Source: Siphonodentalium dalli (lineage: Eukaryota; Mollusca; Scaphopoda; Gadilida; Siphonodentaliidae). From it: a stretch of DNA of 64,000 bases. Of the stretch, positions 45,601 to 57,600 are shown piece by piece. Made by a program: the position numbers and the translations under genes. Location of the stretch: positions 157,813,152 through 157,877,151 of the forward strand of contig CP136066.1 in the NCBI GenBank assembly GCA_032622095.1, in the 5' to 3' direction. Under the pieces are notes generated by a model, which saw nothing but the letters and a program-made list of their open reading frames with translations, was not told where the DNA came from and did not search any database. Numbering within the stretch: the stretch's first letter is position 1; each line of letters opens with the position of its first letter.

Positions 45601-48600
45601 GTTGATTGCTGCTTGGAGACAATATATACACTTACCGTTTATCTGCTTTAGTTGGCGCCGCCATCTTGGAATGTCCGAACCTAAACGGGTATCCGACAGT
45701 GATGTTATATGGCTGAATTACCCCAAAATGTCTCATTCCCATCCACATGTCTATGTTAACATCCATGGCAAATTTCATGATGATCCGAGTAAAGGTACGA
45801 CCTGTAGCCTGTGCCAATGTTTTATAGCCGAATGACCCCAAAATGACTTGTTCCCATCTACATGTCAATATTAACATCAATGACAAATTTCATAATGATC
45901 AGACGAACACTCCGGCTTGTAGCCCGTGCTAATGATTGAATTTTGAAATCAATAATTTTTTTGCGGAATGACCCCAAAATGACTTGTACCCATCTACATG
46001 TCAATATCAACAGCCATGACATATTTCATAATGATCCGACCAAAGGTATGACTTGTAGCCCGTGCCAAAGGATTTATTCATGCAAATACATAGTCTACTA
46101 TATATTTTGAGAACTACGTATATCCATATATATATCCTTTATAGAATCGAAAACGGCTGGACCGATTGAGACCAAACTTCCTGTCTAAGGTTAAAAACCC
46201 AGGGACAGTGCATAGCACAGCTTCTGAGAACGTCCAAGCACTCCTTCTACACTGCCAGTCACCGTCATTGGCACTGTGGGGTTAATCGAGTTGATAGTTA
46301 AAGAGCGTTCGTATCCGCAGTGTCGTTGATAAAGAGCGTCTATATACACAACGAGTATAAATTTCGTACTTATTTCTTACTTAGGGGTTCCAAGGAACGG
46401 GGGAAATTTTCATCGGGTCAGTTTTTCCGCGTGAGGTGACCTTGATCTTGAAACGGGTACCCACAAATGATATATATGTGTGTGTCCTTTATAGACTCAA
46501 ACCGATTGAGCTCAAACTTGCTACCTAGGGATACTTTTGTGCGGGAAGTGTCATGAATGGGTCAAATTGTGACCCCTACCTGACCTTGAAAATGATCAAT
46601 TCAAGGTCAAATCGGGTAAAACTGGCGGATTTCGACGAAATTTTACACCTAGGTGCAGCACACGTGTCTCGGAAGTTGTTGCAATTGCTTTTTCGAACAA
46701 AGCCATGAGACGAACCACGCCAGTGGCGGGCTAACCTGCTAGTACTATATACACATGCAAATAAACCTATGAATAATTAACCCTTCCATGACCGGAGCTT
46801 CCTGAAATTTTGTGAAAACCGTGTTGCCAATGCATTCTCTTATATATGCCAGTCTCACATCGGAGACTTCAAGTTCATATATAATAGAATGTACTGGCAC
46901 ATGATCTTTAATGCTGCACCAGTGCAGCTCATGTCATGACAGGGTTATCCCTAATCTCAGCCATACTGACACTCACCAGCAGTGTTGAAGTTAAGAGTAC
47001 AGTTCTGTGTGGCCCACTTGACATCTTTTATCACATTTGGAGCTGTTACCTGTTTTCCATTTGTTCCCCCTGCAAAATCAAAGCAAAGAATGGATACAAT
47101 TCAAGAAGCCATGAATTAAACATGTGATCCATGAATAAATCTAATGAAAATAATTGGAAAAATTTATTTCTAATCAAGCATATTTAACTAAAGACATACT
47201 ATGGACTTGTTTGAGTTCATGAAACTGAGAAGTTAGTACTCACGCGCTATGCCAATGTGGGGAATGTAGCATTCTACTAATATCGCCGAAAATTTCAAAG
47301 ATATCGACCATGCCACTCCCTAGAAAACATCGTCTGAACTACGCTCAATTGTAAATATTTACATCATGATTTGGGATGCAACTATCGGCGATAAACCAAC
47401 ACAAATGATTTAGACATTGAGAGTCAATGCATATAATTAATATATAAGAATGGAAGTGTGTGTTGTCAATTTGGATTAATATTCGTAGAAATAACAACTT
47501 TGAGCAAGATTATTCTTCGTTTCTGTTTAGTCACCCAAACGGAGCATTTCACATCACTTTAAAACATTATGTACTTTATTTTCCACCCCATTCAGTTATA
47601 AAAGTATACATGGGAATGGTCTATTATTCTGGAGGAATGTTCATGAATTTGAAGCAGACAACAGACAATACAAGTGTAGAATGATTCCTATTAATTGGTG
47701 GGAATGTCAGATAATAAGTTCAACAAATGATCTAAGGTTGAACTTATTATATGAACATTTCAATGAGTATTTAGTATAGAAAGTGTTAACACAAATACAT
47801 ATAAAAAAAAATTAAATAAATGGAAATTGGGCATCAAACAAGCCGAAAGGCTTATGTTAACCCTTTCATGATGCGAGCTGTGCATTCTGTTATATATATA
47901 CAAGTCTCCCACAGGGAGCCTCAAATATATAAGAGAATGCACTGGCTTACAAAGTCAAGGCAAAAATTGTTAGGCTAATGCATTCTCTTAAACATGCAAG
48001 GCTCCTTATGGGAGACTCGCATATATACGAGAATGTATTGGCACAGGGTTTTTGCAAACTTTCTGGAAGCTCCAGTCATGGAAGTGTTAAGTTAGCCCCC
48101 CCCCCCCCCCCCCCCCCCCCCACAAACATCAATGATAGCCTTAGACCGATTGTTGAACATATTATCCAAACATCATTACAAACAAGTGAATTGGGCTGGA
48201 TATGATGTTTATTGGGCTGGATATGATGCTTCTCTACCTGTCGGAATATATTATGAGAACATTCCATCAAATGAAGAATAATAGACCATTCCAATGCATA
48301 CTTTTAGAAATGAGTGGGAAATACCATAGGAATACGTTGACAAATTCATTTGGATCAAAGAAGATGGTGTGTGATAGAATAAAATAGATGTTATTGTTAG
48401 GCCACGCAAAGTAAGTTTACCGTTTCTCAGGCCAGCAAGTTTGGTCCCGAAACCCAGCGTGTGCAACCTTTTTATTTGCATGTAGATGTCGAAAATACAC
48501 GACTGTCGTGATGAATTGCATCTGCAAACTCATTAAAAATGTGTCAATGATACTTTATTTGGGTGAAATAAATCAAATGGAGTCTATCAACTACAGTAAT

Positions 48601-51600
48601 GACCTAAATAATCGACTCCTTAACCACAGCAGAATTATGGGTAATTTTTCAGGATTTAGTCAGAAATATGGCTTGTTGCCATTCATCGGAAAGCTCTCAG
48701 ACTAAATCCTGAAAAATTACCCATAATTCTGCTGTGGTTAAGGAGTCGATTATTTATGGCATTACTGTAACTTTTGTGGACATCTGTTTGAGTAATAATT
48801 GCCACGGGCAACTGATATTAAACCCAGAGCTCGCCGATCCAGGGGTGGAATGCTTCGTTGTGTGTCCCAGAAATAAAAATTAAATTAAAAACTGCGCGCT
48901 TGATTGCTTTTCAAATATTTTGGCCTTAGAAATGGGAAATTGAATTTGCATGGTCCCACTACTAGTACTAGCTTGGAATAAGCTAATTTTCCCAAAGAGA
49001 TTATAATCACAATATATTAATAGATATGCTTGAAAACTTACAATACAGGACTTCATAGTCGCCAGAGTTGGTACATAAATATTCGCTATCAGATGACCAG
49101 TCTAAATGTGTGATGTAGCTAGAATGTCCCTGAAAAAAAAGAAAGAAATTCTTTCAGATAAAATAAATTAATGGTAAAAATATTAGTCTGAAAGAGAATA
49201 TGCCCAGATTGAAAGTCTGATATGTGCCAACATTAGTATTCAAGTCTGCAAATAGTGTGTCTGTAATTTTCAGAATGAGGTCCCCAGAGGGTGAATTTAA
49301 TGATGCTATCCCGCACAGTGGGCTAGCATCAGCAAATTTACCCTCTGGTGACCTCATTCTGCTTAGGCCTCTTCTTCTGGGAAGTATCTATAGTCTCAAA
49401 TTACCATTGATTTTATTTACTCTTTCCCTTCTGGGAAGTTTCGATATCCCCTAATTTGCTGAAGATAGACTTTAATCTGATCCTAGGTCTCCCATAGCAG
49501 TTGAGGCCTAAGCAGAATGAGTTACCCAGAGGATGAATTTGGTGATACAAGACCGCCAAGATTCTCAGGCAATTTTTTTTTAAATCAATGCAGGCGTGAG
49601 GGTTTTATTTTTATTATTTTCTGCCCATAGACTGTCATAGTAAGCAATAAGGCATGGGTTATTATACCTTCGCAGGTCCAGAAAATGTAGGGAAAACTTT
49701 GTAATGAATATAAACTAATTTAATCTGATATAAAGAATGACAAACTATGACATTGTACTACCCGTACATCATATAGGGATTACCCAGAAGGATATATATG
49801 ATATTTAAACTTCAAACATAACAACTAAATTCTTGCCCCGTGTGATCATATTCCATGACCAAGGCCCCAAATATTGCTAATATCCATCACTATACCAGGT
49901 CTGGAAACAATATTATATAATTCCATGATTTCAAGACATAGTTCAACCCCAGAGTTATGTAAATATGGCAGTAGTACTTACAGAACACCTTCCAGCTTTA
50001 GAGTATTTATGCCCACCCTCGCTGACATGGTGAATATATACAAAGTTATCTCGATTGCCAACAGCCAAATATTTGCCATCTGAAAATACAAGAATATAAT
50101 AATTATATATCTAGTGACTATTTTTTACTCAAGATTATGTCACAATAACCCCTCCATGACTGGAGCTTCCTGAAATTTTGCGAAAACCCTGTGCCAATGC
50201 ATTTTCTTATATAGGGAACCTTGCATATATAAGAGAATACATTGGCCTAACAATATTTACCATGACCATTTAAGCCAGTGCATTCTCATATATATGTGAG
50301 GCTCCCCATGGGAGACTTGCATATATAAGAGAATGCACTGGCACAGGATCTTTAATAGATAGAACCGCATGAGTGTCTGGATTTTGACGAAATTATCGCA
50401 CGAGATTTGTTGGCGGAGCGATACCTCGAGTGCGGGACGCAGTCCCACACGAGAGGTATCGCGTTCCGCCAACAAATCGAGTGCGATAATTCGTCAAAAT
50501 CCAGACACTCATGCGGTTCTATTTTTATTACATATCTCAGTATCATAGTAAGTTGACTCACAATCGTTCATCTCCGGTACATAAAATGTGAATTTAATTG
50601 AGTTTTAACGGCATTTTAGGGTTAACGCAACAATCAAACAGGGAGCCCATCTATCCACGATTGAACTTGACCCATCTTGACCCGCGCAAAGGTGTTAATT
50701 GGGTTTTCCCAGATTTTCCAAAAATATAACCCAATCAGCTAGTTGCGATTTCGACAAGTGGGTTGTCGCCCTTGCGTTGAAAAGTTGAAAAAGTAAAAAT
50801 AGTAACGGCGAGAGCCAGTCTAACAACACTGAATGAAATAGTTCCGTCGACAGATTGCACCAGTGCGATTCTGAGAATTATCACACGCCTGGAACGTCGT
50901 GCGATCATGCGAATTACGTTGATAGATATGTAATAAAAACAACACCAGCGCAGCTCCTGTCATGAAAGGGTTAAGGAAATAAATGGATAGATTCAATATA
51001 AAACAAGATATGTCTTTCAGACGAATTATTGCAGTTTTTTAATTTTTGGTGTTTTCAAATGGAAATCTCTCTGTCACTTTTCAAGTCAAATTCTTGTGGA
51101 ATCAGACATTTCTCATGTGTCTTCGGGAATGATAAGGCAAACATGTCTTAAAAACGAGTTTCATGTAAACTTTGTTGATAAAAGGGATATCCAAGAAGAG
51201 ACCACATCTTTAACCATGAAACCAACGAGGTTCGTATTAATTAAATGGAGATGGCTCTTTGAGCTTCCAAATTTTGTTCAGTAAATTGGAAGGAGGTATA
51301 AGATAGATTGATAAATACATGAAATATTGATGTACAGGCTTCAGATTCTCTGAAAAATACTTTCCACAGTCACCATGGGTCACAGCCATTTTCAAACAGA
51401 AGTGAAACAAACGCTCTTTATTTCTACCATATCAGGAATAGATTAACACAGAACGCTCTTTTCTGTTCAATGCCGTTGTTGTTTGTTTGGGACCCAAACA
51501 CTGTGTTCAAAGTTGTATTTTTTAAGACTTCAATGAGTCTTTCTGGGACATATAATGACTGTAGAAAGGTAGTTCAAGTAATTATCAACCTATTCTGATA

Positions 51601-54600
51601 CCGGGAAATAGCAAAAAGCAAATATTATTAGGTGTATTCTGGAGTGCAAACTGCCATGTGGCTTTAAAAAAATTGGTGCCAATATTATATACCATTAAAA
51701 AAACATTCCCTTCGTTCTACCTTTCATATTATTTTCTCCACAATTTTATATAAAAGAAGCACAGCAAAAGAGTTTCTGAACCAAATTCTCATTAACGGGT
51801 AGTTTCCTTAGGAAATGTTCAGAAAATAAGCTAAAACAAGAGATCGACTGTCGTCCGGTGCATACCCCCTAGTGGAATATCGCCTAGTGTGGGCATATCC
51901 ATACAAAATTTCATTGAGTTCCGAGCATTACTGTTCAAGTTATGAGCTGAACAGACATCGGATGGACCAAACAACCAACATTTCCAGATAAAGATGAATA
52001 ACTCTAGAATGGAAAAGCGGAACAGAACAATGGAACCCCCTATTGAATGTCCTCATAGCAGTGAACATCCATACCAAATTCCATTGAGATCCCAGCACAA
52101 TTGTTGAAGTTACAACATGAACAGACACCAGACGGACTTAAAAGCCAACATTTCCAGATGAACAAAGATGAATAACTCTAGAAAGGAAGAGCGGTGCAAA
52201 ACAATGGAACCCTCTTTTTGATTTCCTCATAGCAGTGAACATCCGTACCAAATTCCATTGAGATCCCAGCACAATTGTTGAAATTACGACATGAACAGAC
52301 ACCAGACAGACCAAAAAGCCAACATTTCCAGATAAACAAGATGAATAACTCTAGAATGGAAAATCAAAACAAAACGATGGAACCCTCTATTGAATGTCCT
52401 CATAGTAGTGAACATCCATACCAAATTTCATTGTGATACGAGCACTACTGTTCAAGTTATGACATGAACAGAAACCAGACGGACCAAAAATCCAACATTT
52501 CAAGATAAACAAAGATGAATAACTCTAGAATGGAAAATCCGAACAAAACGATGGAACCCTCTATTTAATGTCCTCATAGTTGTGAACATCCACACCAAAT
52601 TTGGTTGAGATCCCAGCACAACTGTTGAAGTTACGACATGAACAGACACCAGACAGACCAAAAAGCCACTATTTCCAGATAAACAAAGATGAATAACTCT
52701 AGAATGGAAAATCCGAACAAAACGATGGAAACCTCTATTTAATGTCCTCATAGTAGTGAACATCCATACCTAATTTCATTGAGATCCGAGCACTACTGTT
52801 CAAGTTATGACATGAACAGACATCGGACGGACGTACGGACGCATGGACGAACGCACGGCTAAACTGACGGACGGACGGACAGGTGCAAAACAGTATACCC
52901 CCCTTTTAAAAAAAATAAGGGAGTATAAAAATGACCTATGGGAACTCGGGGTTGCCGCTAGGGTGGCACAGGCTCAGAAAAACGGACCCGGTTTTTGGTG
53001 CCATATAAAACAAGAGATGGACTGTCGTCCGGTGCACACCCCCTCGATGCATACCGCCTAGTGTGGGCACATCTATAACTTATGATGGCTATACTCAGAC
53101 ATATGGACCCAGAAATCAGCATTTTCATATAAACAAAGATGAATAACTATAGAACAAAAAACCAAAACAAACATTTGAAAGTGCCATTAAATGTCCTCAT
53201 AGTGGTGAACATCCATACAAAATTTCATTGAGATCCGAGCATTACTGTTCAAGTTATGAGCTGAACAGACATCGGATGGACCAAACGGCCAACATTTCCA
53301 GATAAACAAAGATGAATAACTCTAGAATGGAAAAGCGGAACAGAACAATGTACCCCCTATTGAATGTCCTCATAGTAGTGAACATCCATACCAAATTCCA
53401 TTGAGATCCAAGCACAACTGTTGAAGTTACGACATGAACAGACACCAGACGGACCAAAAAGCCGACATTTCCAGATGAACAAAGATGAATAACTCTAGAA
53501 CGGAAAAGCGGAACAAAACGATGGAACCCTCTTTTCGATGTCCTCATAGTAGTGAACTTCCATACCAAATCCCATTGAGATCCCAGTACAACTGTTGAAG
53601 TTATGACATGAACAGACATCAGACGAAACAAAAAGCCAATATTTCCAGATGAACAAAGATGTATAACTCTAGAATGGAAAATCCGAACAAAACGATGGAA
53701 CCCTCCTTTTAATGTCCTCATAGTAGTGAACATCCATACCAAATTTCATTGAGATCCCAGCACAACTGTTCAAGTTATGAAATGAACAGACACCAAACGG
53801 ACCAAAAATCCAACATTTCAAGATAAACAAAGATGAATAACTCTAGAACGGAAAATCCGAGCAAAACGATGGAACCCTCTATTTATTGTCCTCATAGTTG
53901 TGAACATCCACACCAAATTTGGATGAGATCCCAGCACAACTGTTGAAGTTACGACATGAACAGACACCAGATGGACCAAAAAGCCACTATTTCCAGATAA
54001 ACAAAGATGAATAACTCTAGAATGGAAAATCCAAACAAAACGATGGAACCCTCTATTTAATGTCCTCATAATAGTGAACATCCATACCTAATGTCATTGA
54101 GATCCGAGCACTACTGTTAAAGTTATGACATGAACAGACATCGGACGTACGGACGGCACGATTGACGGACAGGTGCAAAACAGTATACCCCCCTTTTATT
54201 TTAAAAAGGGGGTATAAAAAAGTGGGTAAAGGGGCCCCCATGATTCAATGCAATCAAGAGTTGATTGTAAGTCCCAATGTGATTCTCAATATGATAATAA
54301 TTAAATCAATAGCTCCGGTTTTTAGATCTACCGTATAGAAACGATTACTATAGAACCCAGGAAAATAACCAGCCGATACTTCTGTCAAATCGGTCAATAT
54401 ATAAAAAAAAAAATACTTGCAGAAATAACAAGTAAATTCAGGGGATATATCAGTGAATGTGATCTTAAACTTCAGTGTTAAAAAGTATTCATGAAATGGT
54501 TTATTTCTTAAAATGAATTCTGAGAAAGACATATCATCCAATCCAAAATCACACGCTATGTTCCAGGATCTATAACTCTATATTTTTTTGATCGTGTGAC

Positions 54601-57600
54601 TTGGTGTACTTCCGGTTTATTAGAATGGAGGTGAAGGTCGCAACGCTTATCACGCCCGCTGTTTATACATATTAGCAATACAGGCAGACCTTATGAGAGA
54701 CAATGATTTCAATCAGTTAATATCAAATTCCAGTGAATATATTTCTCTAGAAACTTATAAGTATGTATTCCATTTTCTTAACTGGTATGCAGGATTTCGT
54801 CCCTTTCAGTTAACTGGTATGCAGGATTTGACCCTTTCAGTTAACTGGTATGCAGGATTCACCCATCTCTGTTAACCCTTTCATGATTGGAGCTGGCTGG
54901 TGGAGCCTCACATACATATAAGAATGCCGTGGCTTACAGCCTCAAGGTAAAAATTGTTAGGCCAATGCATTCTCTTATATACACGAGGCTCTCTATGGGA
55001 GACTCGCCTATATAAGAGAATGCATTGGCACAGGATTCTCGCTAAATTTCAGGAAGCTCCAGTCATGGAACTGGTAAGCAGGATTCACCCCTCTCTGTTA
55101 ACCCTTTACCCAACAGAACGACCCTGTGCCAATGCATTGTCTTATATATGCGAGTCGACCATAGGTCGCCTCGCATATATAAGAGAATGCATTGGCTTAA
55201 CACATTAAAAATTATAAAATTGTTAAAGAATGTAAGAAAAAATGGTAAAAAAGATTTTTTTTAGGCCAATGCATTCTCTTATATATGCGAGGCGACCTAT
55301 GGTCGACTCGCATATATAAGAGAATGCATTGGCACAGGGCATAACTGTAACTATCACAATGTGGTCAAGGAGCCGGTTCCAATGATATCCATATTTGTAT
55401 GGTTCTATTGAGACAGACCGAAGATATTTTAGGCTGTTGAAGCTTTATTTGGCCGGTTTTGGCCGGTTTGTTGGGTAAAGGGTTAACTGGTATTCAGGAT
55501 TCAGTGGGGAGGGTGGTGACCAGGGTTCGCGCTGCCACTTGCCAAATTTGCCAATGGCAAAAATAATTCACATTTGGCGAAAAATATTTTCATTTGGCAA
55601 AAGTTTTGAGAAGTCGCTTTTTAATTCCTCAAGACAGTTGGAATATATTGGTCAATAAATACCATTCATTTCAGGAAACTCTTACAATATAATTATATTA
55701 GTGGGGTTTTATATGGTTTAGGAAAAGTTAACACCTCTATTAAGATGCAGTTAATCTGATAGCTATTAGTAATGATGGGTGGAGTGATTACCCGTATTTA
55801 GTGTGGTGGTTGTGTGTACAACAATAAAGATGTGAGTATAATTATTAACTAACTGCTTTCCTATCGATACCTATCGTTCAAACTGCAAATGTCGTAACAT
55901 AAGACTCAATTAGGGTTGCAGAAAATGTAATTATCAGGGATAGCATTTGGCAAATTTGAAAAGAATTCGGCAAAAAAATAGTTTCAGTTGATAAATTATT
56001 TGGAAAAAGTTAATTTTGGTCCAGCGCGGACCCTGGTGGTGACAGACTCCTTCGTTACATAAACCTAGCACTTACCTGGAGAATACTCTACAACTTCTAT
56101 CTGTTCGTTGCCGTCTGTGTGAACATGAACAATCTCATGTGTGCTCAGATCAAGGACAATCCACCGAGAAGCTTGTGTTCCTATGACAACCATGTTACCG
56201 TCCGGATGGAAGCAACAACAATGAGCAGCGTCCTGTGGGAAAAGAGGTAACATTAATTATATGTTTCTGTGTGCAATGCGAGTTTGATTATAAGAGTTTG
56301 GCAGGGTTCACGCTGACCGAGAGGTCAATTTTTTGGCCATTTCTGGTTTTGTTTGGCATTTTTCAGAAAGTTTGGCCAAATTGCATAACGCCAAAATAAA
56401 AAAGACCTGTGTTTCTGGTGACCCGCCTGCCCCTATTCTGGTGCCCCTGACTGTTTTAATTTTATTGATTTTGCAAAATTAGTACGCATCCGACTTTATT
56501 TTCCATGTAAACTGATTCATTTCGTGTAAAACGGACACATCGTGTGTACTGTTAAAACTGAAATTATACCACACTTCAATTAGGTCACAGCCAAATAAAA
56601 CTTATTTTTTCATGTTTTATTCAATAAAACAATAAATGACACTTATATTAAAGTTATATTCTAATATTATGTACTTAGATTTATTATTTTATAGTACATT
56701 AAAAACAAGGAGAAGCAGTCTGGGGGGTATTCATATTTATTTTGAGCAAAGTTGAAAATAAAATGAAAAATAAAATGAAAATCTGAAACAAAAATATAAA
56801 GAAACACACACTAACATAGCTGAAAACAATTGCGAGTTGGAAAATGGAAAAGTGCACGGACGGGAACAGCAAAAACTTGTTCAAGTTGGCAACATATATC
56901 GAAGTAGAAAAAGTGTTGTCACTTACGAAATTACACCGTTCTATCATTCAAACTTTGTTGTTTTGATAAGTAAGCATGTGTGACTTCAGACAAATTGCTA
57001 TTCATAGACAGGCGACTGCTGATCACCTGATAACGGATTAAGGGTTTCCCGGAGATCTGATCATTTGAGAGGCGATTTATGACAATAGCCTTGAAACTGT
57101 TTGGCCAAATGAAACTTTATTTGGCTTTTTCCCGACAGCGTGAACCCAGGTGTTCGGTCAAGGAGATTAACCTCAACAAAATTTGATACAGGAGAATGAG
57201 GTCTCCAGAGGGAGAATTTGTTGATGCTAGCACACTGTGCGGGATAGGGTCATTAAACTCACCCTTTGGGGACCTCATTCTGCAAAAGTCTGACACACTA
57301 TATCCAGATTTGGACCTACTCAATTGAGTTTGTTTAGGACAACATGACTGAAGAGTGTTTTCTATATTAACGGTTTCATGACGTGAGCTGCGCTGGTGCA
57401 ACATTAAAGATCCTGTGCCAGTGCATTCGCTTATATATGCGTGTCTCCCATAGCCTCGCATATATAAGAGAATGCACTGGCTTACAAGATCAAGGTAAAT
57501 ATTGTATTCTCTTATATATGCGAGGCTCCCTATGTGAGACTCGCATATTTAAGAGAATGCATTGGCACAGGGTTTTCGCAAAATTTCAGGAAGCTCCAGT

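Noticed and set aside
53254-53742. 162-residue minus-strand frame in PRL-B as a repeat protein
   Set aside because: The repeated peptide (MRTLNRGFHR..) follows from the 174-bp tandem core happening to lack stops; no start, splice or domain support.
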